A stretch of 64,000 nucleotides of DNA from Parabacteroides sp. ZJ-118 (GCF_011038785.1 NZ_JAAKDT010000001.1:124001-188000); one strand, 5' to 3'; positions 53,208 to 63,010 are shown, numbered from the stretch's first letter. The notes: generated from the sequence alone by a model not told the origin. A program made the numbers and translations.

Positions 53208-53231
53208 CGTCAACATCAAAAAACAACCATT

Positions 53232-53690
53232 ATGATCCGTTACAAGAAGTATCAAAACAAGAACGAGAAGAACACGGCAGCCTACAACAAGTGGTATGCC
53301 CGTGCCGTATGCGAGGAGACAGTAGACATCGCCGCCTTGGCCGAGCACATGTCTACCCACAACACCCCCTACTCCACCGGCGCCATCCACGGCATGCTGA
53401 AGGACATGGTGAACTGTATCAAGGAGCTGCTGATGGACGGCAAGAACGTGAAGATAGACGACCTGGGCATCTTCAGCGTGGGCATCCGCTCGAAGGGGGC
53501 CGCCACTCCGGAGGAGTTCTCCACGCAGGGCAACATCACCGGCGTACGCCTCCGCGCCCGCGCCACGGGCAACCTCTCCAGCAGCTCGCTCAAGCTGGCG
53601 GCCAAGCTCCGCGAGTACACCGAGTACTCGAACGGGGAGGCGCTACCGGGCGGCGACGAAGACGCGCCCGAGACTCCGGACGATGTCTAA
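53232..53690 (+). CDS. HU/IHF-like DNA-binding protein
   Basis: A 152-residue HU-related protein of the long Bacteroidales type. It has an HU-like dimerisation core (AALAEHMSTHNTPYSTGAIH, GMLKDMVNCIKELLMDGKNV, KIDDLGIFSVGIRSKG) but a diverged arm, then a polar acidic tail (GGDEDAPETPDDV). It should bend DNA. Such proteins recur beside VirE and amidase genes in these cassettes. The start at 53232 (MIRYKKYQNK) is supported by the promoter box; the same frame is open 99 codons further up without coding appearance. Confidence 0.85.
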   Translation: MIRYKKYQNKNEKNTAAYNKWYARAVCEETVDIAALAEHMSTHNTPYSTGAIHGMLKDMVNCIKELLMDGKNVKIDDLGIFSVGIRSKGAATPEEFSTQGNITGVRLRARATGNLSSSSLKLAAKLREYTEYSNGEALPGGDEDAPETPDDV

Positions 53691-53740
53691 GGGCCCGCGA
53701 ATGGAGCATTGAAAAAACAGCGAATTGAAAATTAAGCGAC

Positions 53741-54253
53741 ATGGAGATTTCTACTTTTCTACGCGAATACGCCCCGCTGGCCCGGGAGGCCGGCCGGGCG
53801 TTCCGGATCCATCCGGTGGTGATCCTGGCCCAGGCGGCCCTCGAGAGCGGTTGGGGCGAGAGTACGCTCAGCCGGGAGTATCACAACTTTTTCGGCATCA
53901 CGGCCTACGGCCCGCCCAACGCGTGGTGGACCGGCCGGTGGACGGAGCTGTCGTCCCGCTCGCTGCGTTTCCGGGTCTACCCCGATGATACGTGCTCGTT
54001 CATGGACTACTGCCGCCTGCTTCGCTCGGCCTATCCCCGGGCGGCCGACATGAGCGCCAACCCTGCGGCCTTCGCCAAGGAGATCGCCTACAGCCCCTAC
54101 ATCAGCGAGGTGAACGGCGACAACCGGGAGGCTTATCGCAAGCTGATCGTCCAGCTTTGCCGGAAAATCAGCGAGCGACTATCAATCGTCAACCCAAAGG
54201 GCGGTCAGATGCCGCCTCTGTCATCAACTGTCAACAAAAATGAAATACCTTGA
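53741..54253 (+). CDS. Glucosaminidase / FlgJ-like peptidoglycan hydrolase
   Basis: A 170-residue peptidoglycan hydrolase of the GH73 group. AQAALESGWGES places the catalytic Glu at residue 35, and HNFFGITAYGPPNAWW is the usual second block. There is no signal peptide, so it resembles a phage endolysin or lysozyme that needs help to cross the membrane. It follows the HU-like gene by 50 nt, and its 3' end overlaps the start of a small membrane protein by 14 bp. Confidence 0.87.
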   Translation: MEISTFLREYAPLAREAGRAFRIHPVVILAQAALESGWGESTLSREYHNFFGITAYGPPNAWWTGRWTELSSRSLRFRVYPDDTCSFMDYCRLLRSAYPRAADMSANPAAFAKEIAYSPYISEVNGDNREAYRKLIVQLCRKISERLSIVNPKGGQMPPLSSTVNKNEIP

Positions 54254-54545
54254 ACTCATCATCCGTTGCCTCACGGCGCTCCTCCGGGTCATCTTCCCGA
54301 AGCATCCCCCTGTTCCCGAAACGACAGACGCTACCGGCGCTGCTCCTGCTCCTGTTAGCCCTCCTCTCCCTCCTCATGCGGGAGACGGAGGTGACGCTGG
54401 CGGCGATCGGCGCCTCGCTGACGCTTTTCCGCCACCGCGATTCCCTGCCGCCCCGCCGCCCCCCGGGGCGGACTGGCTGGGCATCTCCGGCTACACCCTC
54501 CTGATAGCGGGATGCGCCGGGTGCCTCCTGAAGTACTGGGGTTGA
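54240..54545 (+). CDS. Small hydrophobic protein, possible holin-like partner, frame uncertain
   Basis: The frame starting at 54240 gives 101 residues with an amphipathic/hydrophobic N-terminus (YLELIIRCLTALLRVIFP) and a C-terminal membrane helix (WLGISGYTLLIAGCAGCLL), but its middle is Pro/Gly/Asp-rich and looks out of frame. The +1 frame of the same DNA encodes a convincing membrane helix (LPALLLLLLALLSLLM, then TLAAIGASLTLF). The real protein may have two or three helices, with compensating frameshifts or a sequence error. Position after the glucosaminidase gene suggests a holin or spanin role; that is inference. Confidence 0.45.
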   Translation: MKYLELIIRCLTALLRVIFPKHPPVPETTDATGAAPAPVSPPLPPHAGDGGDAGGDRRLADAFPPPRFPAAPPPPGADWLGISGYTLLIAGCAGCLLKYWG

Positions 54546-54565
54546 GCGGTCCTCATACAAAGCGG

Positions 54566-54609
54566 GGGTGTACCCAATCGCCCCGATTGGATACACCCTT
54601 CTTTTTTTT
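54566..54609. terminator. Rho-independent terminator at the right end of the cassette
   Basis: A long imperfect stem (GGGTGTA-CCCAATCG with CGATTGG-ATACACCC) then a T-run. It separates the cassette from the convergent SusD gene. Confidence 0.8.
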
Positions 54610-54628
54610 AAGTCCGCCCCGCGGGAAA

Positions 54629-56383
54629 TTACTTCCAAGGACCGGGCTGCACCAGATACGGATTACCGTTCTCGTCGTTACCCATGGTCGAGATCTGCTG
54701 ATCCGGAATCGGGAACATGGTCTTAGCCGCCGGCAAATAAGAGGCCGTGGAGAATTTAGCCAAGTAGCCCTTCTCGAAGTCCACATAGTCCTTGAGCGTC
54801 GCGGCCATATAATCGCCTCCCCAACGTTGCAAATCAAACCAACGCTGACCTTCCATCGCCAACTCCAGCTTACGTTCCATGCGAACGGCCTTGATACAGG
54901 TGCTCTTGTCTGAGAAGGCCGCGTGAGAAGCGGGGTATTCGGCGATCTTGTAATGAGCCGCCGGCTTGCCATCTTTCTTGATGATATTCACGTCCAAACC
55001 CGCGCGGGCACGGATCTTGTTCACCTGAGACATCGCCTCCGCCAACTGGCCATCGTTGGCCAGACACTCCGCGTACATCAAGATGCAATCGCGCAAGCTC
55101 AAATATTGCAGATTCATCGCGGAACCCGGAGCCCAGCCTCCGCTGATTCCTCCGCTGGCCAAGCCCGCGTCTTCTTCCGCCTTTGAGTATACATGTTTCT
55201 TCGGCAGATAGATACCACCGTTCGCGGCGTCGCGTACCCATCCATTCTTAGGCTCGCCCCAATCCTTGTAGGGGATACCGAAACGTCCGATAGCGAAATC
55301 CAGGCGAGGATCCACCGCGATCTCCTCGTTATTCAAGGCAATGGGATCCTCCGGGTTCGTACTGCTGTTGCGATAGGAAACCGGGTCGCCCGCGCGATAC
55401 GAGTTATCCAACAAGGGCAGGCCGTTCGCGTCGACCTTGAAAGAGTTGGCCAACTCGCTGGAGGGCTGATAGAATCCGCAACAGCCTCCGGGATTGCCGG
55501 ATCCGCCATGCGGATAGCACAGAGACATCCCTGAATTGCCGTTGTCGTTCGCGTCTACGGAGAACTGTATCGCGAAGATCGATTCTTTACCGTTGTCCCT
55601 GAACGAATCAAAGTTCGCGTTCATATCATTCTCCAGGCCGTAGGCCAATCCATTCGAAGTCTTGCCGTTCTCGATCACCTCTTTCAAAATAGGTTTCGCG
55701 GAAGCCATATCCCCTTTTTGCATCAGGATTTTCGCCTTCAAGGCTTTCGCCGCCCAGACATTGACACGGCCCACCATATCCTGGGTCTCCGGGAGTTTCG
55801 AGATCGCGTCGTCTATATCCGCGAGCACATTCTGATAAATGTCCTTGTCGTTATGCACCAACGGGTTGTTTTCCTCGATGGTCTCATCCACCCACGGGAT
55901 CAGGGGGCCAAACACCTTGATACCCTCGAAATAGAACAGGGCGCGGAGAAATTTCAACTCGCCGACGCGGGTGTTCTTTACGTTCTCGGGCATATCCGTG
56001 ACGTCCGGAATGATCTGCAATGTGTTATTCACACGCTTCGCTCCTTTATACACCCATTCCCATTTCTCATTCAGGTATCCGTTGGAAGGAAGCATATTGT
56101 ACATTTCCAACGTGTTCAAGATGGACTGGTCGTTGCTGTCGGATCCTTTGTTGGCATCGCCGCCGTACATTCCACCGAATGTCCAGTTGAAAACGGAAGC
56201 TCCCCAGCCATTCTCCGTCAAGTTCGCGTAAGCGTTCGTCACCAGCAAGTCCACACCATTCGCATTTGTCAATGCCTCTTTATCAATCGCGCCTTGCGGA
56301 GCCTTATACAGGAAGTCTTCTCCGCAAGCCCCTAAAGTCAATAAAGACGCGCAAGCCAATAAAGCTATATATTTTTGTCTCAT
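54629..56383 (-). CDS. SusD/RagB-family nutrient-binding lipoprotein
   Basis: Surface glycan- or peptide-binding lipoprotein that caps its SusC partner. The start at 56383 gives lipoprotein signal MRQKYIALLACASLLTLGAC (Cys20). The SusD fold is visible in TPR-like helices (NEKWEWVYKGAKRVNNTLQI, GELKFLRALFYFEGIKVFGP) and C-terminal RKLELAMEGQRWFDLQRWGG and MFPIPDQQIS. The 584-residue length is typical. Ligand unknown; no glycoside hydrolase or regulator is next to it. Confidence 0.95.
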   Translation of the reverse strand: MRQKYIALLACASLLTLGACGEDFLYKAPQGAIDKEALTNANGVDLLVTNAYANLTENGWGASVFNWTFGGMYGGDANKGSDSNDQSILNTLEMYNMLPSNGYLNEKWEWVYKGAKRVNNTLQIIPDVTDMPENVKNTRVGELKFLRALFYFEGIKVFGPLIPWVDETIEENNPLVHNDKDIYQNVLADIDDAISKLPETQDMVGRVNVWAAKALKAKILMQKGDMASAKPILKEVIENGKTSNGLAYGLENDMNANFDSFRDNGKESIFAIQFSVDANDNGNSGMSLCYPHGGSGNPGGCCGFYQPSSELANSFKVDANGLPLLDNSYRAGDPVSYRNSSTNPEDPIALNNEEIAVDPRLDFAIGRFGIPYKDWGEPKNGWVRDAANGGIYLPKKHVYSKAEEDAGLASGGISGGWAPGSAMNLQYLSLRDCILMYAECLANDGQLAEAMSQVNKIRARAGLDVNIIKKDGKPAAHYKIAEYPASHAAFSDKSTCIKAVRMERKLELAMEGQRWFDLQRWGGDYMAATLKDYVDFEKGYLAKFSTASYLPAAKTMFPIPDQQISTMGNDENGNPYLVQPGPWK

Positions 56384-56425
56384 AATTCTATGTTTTATTC
56401 TAGTTTTCATACGTCTCACTTTTTA

Positions 56426-59400
56426 TCAGAAAGCGAAATTCACTCCAAACAACAATCTCAGCGTAGTCGGCCAACCACCCATATCGATACCGCGTCTCAA
56501 GTCCGCTCCATTGCCCTCGCCTACATCCGCGTTCGTAAACTCCGGATCCAAACCGCTATATCCGCTAATCGTCAACAGGTTCTCCGCCTGTATATACACG
56601 CGCAGATTAGAGATAGTGGCTTTTTGCAACAAAGCTTTCGGGAAGGTATAGCCCAATACCACGTTCTTCAATCGCAAGAACGAGCCGTCCTCTACGTAGT
56701 AGGAGCTGGGAACCGCGCCACTCCAAGAGTCCTTCGAGTCAAGGATCGGCAATATCGCCTTCGAGTTATCCGCGCCCGGCCTCCACGACAAATCTCTCAT
56801 ACGAGTAGAACGGTTTCCGCCGAACAACGGGAAATCCGTAAAGTACTTCGTGTTATTGAATATGTCATTTCCGATCGTGGAATACCAGAACATCGTGAAG
56901 TCCCAGTTCTTCCAGGTAAGGGAGGCGTTCAAGCTCAAGATCAAGTCCGGATGAGGGCTGCCGATGAACGTACGGTCCTCGCCGTTCACTTTACCATCGT
57001 TGTTGCGATCCTCGAACTTGAACTTACCGACCATCTGCTCCGGCTTCAACTCTTCCTTGCTGCTTATACCGTAAGGCAGCGGTGAGTTCTTGACATCCTC
57101 GGCAGATTCGTAGAAACCGATTATATTGTAGCCGAAGAAGGAGGATATCGGTTGTCCTTTCGTCGTGCGGGTGACATGTTCGCCCTCAAAACGAGCGCCG
57201 GCCTTGCCGATAAAGAAATCGTCCGTATCGGACAGCTTCAAGACCTCATTCTTGTAGGCGGAAGCATTCAGGCCGATATCCCATCCCCAATCGCCTTTGG
57301 AATCTCTGTAATTGAACGTCAGGTCCCAACCGGTATTCTTCATGTCGCCATAATTCAGATAGGGCTTGCCGATCTCGCTACTTGCCAATCCTGAATAGGC
57401 CGCCTCGATCAACATATCCGAGGTCTTCTTGTAGTACCACTCAAAGCCTAATCCGAACTTTCCATTCAGGAAACTGGCATCAAGGCCGACATTCGTCATC
57501 TCCGTGGCCTCCCATTTCGTATCCTCGTTACCATATTTGCTCAGACGGAATCCGACCATCGAACCGGAGTTGGAGGCGCCCAGGTCATAGTTCGTGATTG
57601 TCGGGTTCGTAGCGTACTCAAACGCGTAGTTCGTCTTACGGCTCATCTCGGAGTTACCGGTTTGTCCATATCCCACACGCAACTTCAGGTCGTCCAACCA
57701 ATCCTTGGTGTCTTTCATGAACGACTCCTGCGAGATACGCCATCCCAAAGATACGGAGGGGAACACACCGTAACGATTCGCCTCGGAGAAACGCGACACG
57801 CCATCACGGCGCACGATACCCGTAACCAAGTATTTGTCAGCGAAAGAATAATCCACACGCGCGAACATTCCGAACAGGGCGAACTCTCCATTGTATGCCG
57901 ACTCAGCCCTACGACGCGCGTCGTTCTCTCCCATATTCAACACCCATGTATTCGTGTTGTCTTCCATCAGGTAGCCGAAACGCTGCCCCGTCATGCTGCG
58001 TCCTATACCGTCGCGGATGGCCTCTGTACCCAACAGGACATTCAACTTATGCACGTCGTTGAAGACCGCGTTGTACGTCAACGTATTCGTCCAGACCCAA
58101 CGGAAATTGAAGCCGGATGCCTCCTCCAGGTTATTGGTTCCGGGGCTCTCGGAGAACTCCAGGTTTTTCTTGCTCATACGATACGAATAATTGTTCGTAT
58201 AGTCCAGACCGAAGTTCGTGCGGAATGTCAAGCCTTTGTATAAATCGGCCTCAGCCCACAAGTTACCGAAGACACGGCTGTTGGTCCAATAATTGTCCCT
58301 GTTCCTTTCTTGACGCGCCACGGGATTCTCGAAGTTACCGGTACCTGTTATCTTTGAGCCCGCGTAGTTGCCTCGTTCATCGCGTACGGGAACCCAAGGA
58401 GAGGCTCTGTACGTCCAGGAATACGCACTCGACTCCGCGGCGGAAGCCTGCAAGCCATTGTCCTTGGAAAACGCGTAGGTCATATTCTCTCCCGCACGTA
58501 ACCAGGGGCGAATGTTGAACGTTGTATTCGCGCGTACTTGATACCGCTGGTAGTACGAATCTATAACCGTACCGTCTTGCTTGAAATAGTTCGCGCTTAC
58601 GTTGTAGGTTCCCTTCTCCGTACCTCCGGACAAGCCGACCTGATGGTTTTGCATCAAAGCCGTACGATCGATGGCGTCCCACCAATCCGTATCCGAGAAA
58701 GGTACGATCTGGTTGTCGGGGAAGCTGTAATCATCCATGCTGATATTCTGGCTGCCTTGCGCTCCGTTTGTTGTCAGATAATTCGGGATGGTTGGCTTCG
58801 GCCCCTTTCCGAACTGGGGATGTTCGGGGACCTCATCTACGCCGCGGATCGTATAAGAGTTCTGCTGCGACTCCCATTCCAATGCCAAACGATCCGCGGA
58901 GTTCAGCACGTCGTACTTCTTTGTCGTTTTTTGCATACCGATGTAACCGTCGTAGGTAACTTTCGGCTGTCCGGATTTAGTTCCTTTCTTCGTCGTTATC
59001 AAGATAACGCCATTGGCCGCCTGCGCGCCATAGATAGCCGCGGCAGAGGCATCCTTCAATACCTGCATGCTCTCGATGTCGTTCGGGTTCAAGCTACTCA
59101 TGTTCTGATTACGAGTAGAGACACCATCGATCACGTACAAGGGGCCATTGTCATTCACTGAGTTAATGCCTCGGATACGGACCATCGTGGCCGAACCCGG
59201 TGAACCGGATTGCCCCACATACACACCGGCTGCCTTACCCTGCAATTGCTGAGCCGCGGAAGATCCCGAAGAGGCCAGCAGCTCTTTCGTATCGACTACC
59301 GCCACGGATCCGGTGATGTCCTTCTTCTGCTGCGTGCCATAACCTACCACTACGACCTCGTCAAGGTTCTGGGTATCTTCTTTCAAGGTAACATTCACCA

Positions 59401-59722
59401 CGCTACCCGAAGCGGGAATTTGCTGAGAGACATAACCAATGTAGGAAACGACTAAAATGGAGTTGGGCTCCACTTCCAAGGAATACTTACCGTCGAGGTC
59501 GGTAATCGTACCGTTTGTAGTACCTTTCACTACAACATTCACACCCAAAAGGGGCTCACCCTTCGCGTCAGTCACCGTACCGGTAACTTTCTTTGCCTGC
59601 TGGGTAATGGACACTTGCGCATTAGATGCGTGGATGGTCGGAGTTACACCCGCGCCGATCATAAGGAAACAAAGTGCCAAGCCCAGCCTGCCTTTAACAG
59701 AAGCTAACTTTTTGTTCATCAT
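56426..59722 (-). CDS. SusC/RagA TonB-dependent outer-membrane transporter
   Basis: Outer-membrane channel that works with the SusD protein downstream (42-nt gap) in TonB-dependent uptake. Order: signal peptide (LGLALCFLMIGAGVTPTIHA), carboxypeptidase-like domain (KVTGTVTDAKGEPLLGVNVV), TonB-box/plug (DEVVVVGYGTQQKKDITGSV) and a 22-strand barrel ending in FGVNFAF. About 1100 residues, normal for the family. No N-terminal STN domain, so no anti-sigma signalling is expected. The start is at 59722 or 59719 (two consecutive ATG). Confidence 0.96.
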   Translation of the reverse strand: MMNKKLASVKGRLGLALCFLMIGAGVTPTIHASNAQVSITQQAKKVTGTVTDAKGEPLLGVNVVVKGTTNGTITDLDGKYSLEVEPNSILVVSYIGYVSQQIPASGSVVNVTLKEDTQNLDEVVVVGYGTQQKKDITGSVAVVDTKELLASSGSSAAQQLQGKAAGVYVGQSGSPGSATMVRIRGINSVNDNGPLYVIDGVSTRNQNMSSLNPNDIESMQVLKDASAAAIYGAQAANGVILITTKKGTKSGQPKVTYDGYIGMQKTTKKYDVLNSADRLALEWESQQNSYTIRGVDEVPEHPQFGKGPKPTIPNYLTTNGAQGSQNISMDDYSFPDNQIVPFSDTDWWDAIDRTALMQNHQVGLSGGTEKGTYNVSANYFKQDGTVIDSYYQRYQVRANTTFNIRPWLRAGENMTYAFSKDNGLQASAAESSAYSWTYRASPWVPVRDERGNYAGSKITGTGNFENPVARQERNRDNYWTNSRVFGNLWAEADLYKGLTFRTNFGLDYTNNYSYRMSKKNLEFSESPGTNNLEEASGFNFRWVWTNTLTYNAVFNDVHKLNVLLGTEAIRDGIGRSMTGQRFGYLMEDNTNTWVLNMGENDARRRAESAYNGEFALFGMFARVDYSFADKYLVTGIVRRDGVSRFSEANRYGVFPSVSLGWRISQESFMKDTKDWLDDLKLRVGYGQTGNSEMSRKTNYAFEYATNPTITNYDLGASNSGSMVGFRLSKYGNEDTKWEATEMTNVGLDASFLNGKFGLGFEWYYKKTSDMLIEAAYSGLASSEIGKPYLNYGDMKNTGWDLTFNYRDSKGDWGWDIGLNASAYKNEVLKLSDTDDFFIGKAGARFEGEHVTRTTKGQPISSFFGYNIIGFYESAEDVKNSPLPYGISSKEELKPEQMVGKFKFEDRNNDGKVNGEDRTFIGSPHPDLILSLNASLTWKNWDFTMFWYSTIGNDIFNNTKYFTDFPLFGGNRSTRMRDLSWRPGADNSKAILPILDSKDSWSGAVPSSYYVEDGSFLRLKNVVLGYTFPKALLQKATISNLRVYIQAENLLTISGYSGLDPEFTNADVGEGNGADLRRGIDMGGWPTTLRLLFGVNFAF

Positions 59723-59777
59723 AACACAAAAATAGGTTAACATTAAACATTCGTACCCACTCTTCGGATACCCGGGG

Positions 59778-59807
59778 CAAATGTAACGTATTATTTTTAA
59801 AAAACAA
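59778..59807 (-). promoter_or_regulatory. Promoter of the susC-susD operon
   Basis: On the minus strand: TTG (59805-59807), a 19-nt spacer, TACATTTG (59778-59785). It lies 55 nt before the susC start. Confidence 0.6.
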
Positions 59808-59834
59808 CGGTATGCCGCTTTTTTTTACAAAACA

Positions 59835-59865
59835 AAAGAGGATGCCCCTGCATGGACATCCTCTT
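59835..59865 (-). terminator. Terminator of the phosphofructokinase gene
   Basis: AAGAGGATG and CATCCTCTT pair with a 12-nt loop; on the minus strand a T-rich tract follows. It lies 35 nt past the stop. Confidence 0.75.
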
Positions 59866-59899
59866 CCGGCTGATTTATTATAAGGTGTATCCGTCTGTA

Positions 59900-61543
59900 T
59901 CAAGCTTGCTCCAACTGCAACGTCTTGGTCGGCTGGTCGCAAACCTCCGTCGGGCCGAAGTACTGGATCGGGCCGGGGTATACGTAGCTGGTCGTCAAGG
60001 CCCACTCGTCGCGGTTGGCGGCGAATGCCTTGAAAGGAGCGCCGTCAAGCTTGACCAATGCCTTCTGGATAACCGGCTTCATCTCGCCATGACGTTTTTC
60101 CATGTTCATCATCATCGTAACAGGAATACCGCCGGCGATCCATTGATCCGCGGGAGCGGTCGTGTTACGTACGGACGACATATAACCGGTCTTGCCGGCG
60201 GCGATCAGGCAGGATGCCGTGTAACCCAAGGAGTAGCAGTAGTCCGCGTCGTAGTTGGACGGGGCGGCGCAACGGCCCTCGTAACCGAAGAAGTGGTGCT
60301 GGGCGGCGAACTTGCCCGCGTACTTGCCGGCGGCTTTCCACTCGGCCAGCTTCTTGCCCACCATCTCGGACAACAGCTTCTCGGTCTCGATCAAAGAGAC
60401 CTGTACGTTTCCGTGCGGGTCGCGGTCCAAAGACAACTGACGCGCTACGCCCTCCGGAAGCGAGGCGTACAGATCGGAGTTCTCCTTCGTCAGCTTGCTG
60501 ATGATATAGGCGCGCTGCTCGCTCTTCTTGATCATCTTGAACTCGGCGTCGTGCTTGGCCAGGAAGTCGTTCAACTCGGCGATCAGGCGTTTCATGGCGG
60601 GGACGAACTCGATCAAGCCCTCCGGGATCAATACCGTACCGAAGTTGTGACCCTCGGCGGCGCGCTTGGCTACGATACCGGCCACGTAGGTGACGATATC
60701 GTCCAAAGACATGTTCTTCTCCTCGACCTCCTCGGAGATGATACAGACGTTCGGTTGCGTCTGCAAGGCGCACTCCAAGGCGATATGGGAGGCGGAGCGA
60801 CCCATCAACTTGATGAAGTGCCAGTATTTCTGGGCGGAGTTGCAATCGCGCTGGATGTTGCCGATTACCTCGGAGTAGACCTTGCAGGCCGTGTCGAAAC
60901 CGAAGGAGGTCTCGATCTGGGCGTTCTTCAAGTCGCCGTCGATCGTCTTCGGGCAACCGATCACCTGTACGCCGGCGCCGATCGCCTTGTAATACTCGGC
61001 CAATACGCAGGCGTTCGTGTTGGAATCGTCACCGCCGATGATAACCAAGGCCTTGATGTCGAGTGCTTTCAAGATCTGAAGGCCTTTGTCGAATTGCTCT
61101 TTCGTCTCTAATTTCGTACGGCCGGAACCGATCATGTCGAAGCCGCCCGTGTTACGGTACTCGTCGATAATATCGGCTGTCAGTTCCATGTATTTATGAT
61201 CGATCAAACCGCCCGGGCCCAAGATGAATCCATACAGACGAGAATCGGCATGGTGGGCCTTGATACCGTCGAACAGACCGGCGATCACGTTGTGACCACC
61301 GGGGGCCTGACCACCGGAAAGGATCACACCTACGTTCATGGCGGGCATAGCCTTCGCCTCGTTACTCTTCTCGAACGTAACGATCGGCATTCCGTAGGTG
61401 TTCGGGAACAATTTCTTGATTTCTTCCTGATCGGCTACTGATTGTGTATACTCGCCGTCAACGGCTTTCACTGCACCTTTCAACGCAGCGGGTACCTTCG
61501 GTTGGTAAGCTGCTCTCGCGATTTGTAATGCACTCTTTGTCAT
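59900..61543 (-). CDS. pfp: Diphosphate--fructose-6-phosphate 1-phosphotransferase
   Basis: Reversible PPi-dependent phosphofructokinase of glycolysis. [14 protein letters not shown] (77-90) is the phosphate-binding glycine loop, and GGDDSN (170-175), with Asp where ATP enzymes have Gly, marks PPi specificity. At 547 residues it belongs to the long PFP clade typical of Bacteroidales, spirochaetes and plants. It uses its own promoter box TATATTTG (61594-61601, minus). Confidence 0.95.
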   Translation of the reverse strand: MTKSALQIARAAYQPKVPAALKGAVKAVDGEYTQSVADQEEIKKLFPNTYGMPIVTFEKSNEAKAMPAMNVGVILSGGQAPGGHNVIAGLFDGIKAHHADSRLYGFILGPGGLIDHKYMELTADIIDEYRNTGGFDMIGSGRTKLETKEQFDKGLQILKALDIKALVIIGGDDSNTNACVLAEYYKAIGAGVQVIGCPKTIDGDLKNAQIETSFGFDTACKVYSEVIGNIQRDCNSAQKYWHFIKLMGRSASHIALECALQTQPNVCIISEEVEEKNMSLDDIVTYVAGIVAKRAAEGHNFGTVLIPEGLIEFVPAMKRLIAELNDFLAKHDAEFKMIKKSEQRAYIISKLTKENSDLYASLPEGVARQLSLDRDPHGNVQVSLIETEKLLSEMVGKKLAEWKAAGKYAGKFAAQHHFFGYEGRCAAPSNYDADYCYSLGYTASCLIAAGKTGYMSSVRNTTAPADQWIAGGIPVTMMMNMEKRHGEMKPVIQKALVKLDGAPFKAFAANRDEWALTTSYVYPGPIQYFGPTEVCDQPTKTLQLEQA

Positions 61544-61593
61544 TTCTCAGTTGATTTATTTAGAAATTATTTGATACGTACTCAAAAGCGGTG

Positions 61594-61601
61594 CAAATAT
61601 A
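61594..61601 (-). promoter_or_regulatory. Promoter -7 box for pfp
   Basis: TATATTTG on the minus strand, 51 nt before the start. Confidence 0.45.
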
Positions 61602-61656
61602 CGGAAAAAAATCCGGAAGAGAGAACTACATGCTTCCGCGTTTCATTTTTTATTCG

Positions 61657-61664
61657 TAGCTTTG
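61657..61664 (+). promoter_or_regulatory. Promoter -7 box for the TlpA-like gene
   Basis: TAGCTTTG, 44 nt before the start at 61708, divergent from the pfp promoter. Confidence 0.45.
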
Positions 61665-61707
61665 CGAAGTTTATATCTCATATACATTACTTAATACACA
61701 CTGCGAA

Positions 61708-62835
61708 ATGAAAAAGTATCTTACGCTTGCCGCATCAGCTCTGCTCCTGGCCGCGTGCGGCGAAAAACCGGGTTACGAGATCAACGGTACCGTGGCGGAC
61801 AGCGGCCTGAACGGGAAATATGTCTACCTGTATGAATATGGCGTACAAGGCGCCGCCCCGATGGACAGCGCGTTGGTGCAGAACAATGCTTTCACGTTCA
61901 AGGGAACGCAAGACGCCCCTGCCCTGCGCAAGCTGGCCTTCGCCGAGGATGTCGTGAAGCCCAAGCGCGCCGCTTCCGGCGAGAACGCCCCCTTCACGAG
62001 CATATTCGTATTGGAGAACGGCAACTTGCAGGCTACGCTTGACGAGACCGCTTCCGCCGTTTCCGGGACACCGGAGAATGACGGCTTGAAAGCCCTGCAA
62101 GCACACATGAGGACGCTGCGCGCGGATCTGGAGAAGCTTTCCGCCGACATGAAATCGGAGGACAAGGAGGTCGCGAGCGCCGCCGAGAAGCAATATGACG
62201 AGATCGACCAAAAGGTGACCAATGCCGTCAGGACTTACATACTGGATCATACGACCCAGCTGTCTGCCGCCAAGCTGTTATACGATTTCCGTTATAGCCT
62301 GGACGAGGCTTCCCAGCACGAGATCATCGCCAAGGCGGACTCCGTCTTCAAGGCCGCCCCGAACATCGATAAGCTCATGGCTCACCTGGAGGTGCTGACA
62401 ACCGTGGCCGTAGGCAAGAAGTTCACGGACTTCGAGATGGCCGACCCGGACGGCAAGACGCGCAAGCTGTCCGAGTTCGTAGGCAATGGCAAGGACATCG
62501 TGTTGATCGACTTTTGGGCGAGCTGGTGCTCTCCCTGCCGCCGGGATATGCCGAATTTGGTGGCCGCCTACAAGAAGTACAAGCACAAAGGTTTCGAGAT
62601 CGTCGGCATCTCCTTGGACAACAAGGCCGACGCGTGGAAGAAGGGCATAAAGGACCTGCATATCACATGGGCGCAACTCTCCGACTTGCAAGGCTGGAAG
62701 AACGCGGGCGCTCAACGCTATGGGGTGAATAGCATCCCTCACACCGTATTGGTGGATAAGGACGGGACGATCATCGCCAAGAACCTGCGTGGCGAGGGGC
62801 TCGAGGCCAAGCTTCAAGAGCTGTTTGGAAACTAA
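61708..62835 (+). CDS. TlpA-like thiol-disulfide oxidoreductase lipoprotein
   Basis: A periplasmic thioredoxin-fold lipoprotein. The signal ends LLLAAC (Cys17). Residues 22-235 contain a DUF4369-like beta domain (YEINGTVADSGLNGKYVYLY) and a helical linker. The C-terminal redoxin domain has the active site WASWCSPC (Cys274, Cys277) and the cis-Pro loop VNSIPHTVLVD. It probably reduces disulfides in exported proteins. 375 residues, ordinary for Bacteroidales members. A hairpin (62892-62908) follows the stop. Confidence 0.93.
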   Translation: MKKYLTLAASALLLAACGEKPGYEINGTVADSGLNGKYVYLYEYGVQGAAPMDSALVQNNAFTFKGTQDAPALRKLAFAEDVVKPKRAASGENAPFTSIFVLENGNLQATLDETASAVSGTPENDGLKALQAHMRTLRADLEKLSADMKSEDKEVASAAEKQYDEIDQKVTNAVRTYILDHTTQLSAAKLLYDFRYSLDEASQHEIIAKADSVFKAAPNIDKLMAHLEVLTTVAVGKKFTDFEMADPDGKTRKLSEFVGNGKDIVLIDFWASWCSPCRRDMPNLVAAYKKYKHKGFEIVGISLDNKADAWKKGIKDLHITWAQLSDLQGWKNAGAQRYGVNSIPHTVLVDKDGTIIAKNLRGEGLEAKLQELFGN

Positions 62836-62891
62836 AGACAAGACGGCAGCCCCGCCCCGATCCCGCGAGACCGGGCGGAGCCTAAAACCTT

Positions 62892-62908
62892 CCCCGCCTC
62901 TTGCGGGG
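62892..62908 (+). terminator. GC hairpin after the TlpA-like gene
   Basis: CCCCGC, CTCTT loop, GCGGGG. A weak A-rich tail follows rather than a T-run, so termination is probable but not certain. It is 57 nt past the stop and 16 nt before the next promoter box. Confidence 0.5.
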
Positions 62909-62923
62909 CTGGATTAAAAAATT

Positions 62924-62931
62924 TATCTTCG
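62924..62931 (+). promoter_or_regulatory. Promoter -7 box for the IscU-like gene set
   Basis: TATCTTCG, one mismatch from TAnnTTTG, 79 nt before the start at 63011. The leader between them is AT-rich with no clear structure. Confidence 0.4.
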
Positions 62932-63010
62932 CGTGATCTCTAAGGAGAGCGATGTTACGATACAATTGGCATAAAGTTTTATTACACTTTAATATAATAA
63001 ATTAGCGATT

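Noticed and set aside
52935-53231. N-terminal extension of the HU-like gene
   Set aside because: It runs through the DUF4248 gene and the repeat/promoter region; the HU fold starts at 53232.
54629-59722. Full polysaccharide utilisation locus
   Set aside because: Only the SusC/SusD pair is present; no glycoside hydrolase, sulfatase or hybrid sensor gene adjoins it.
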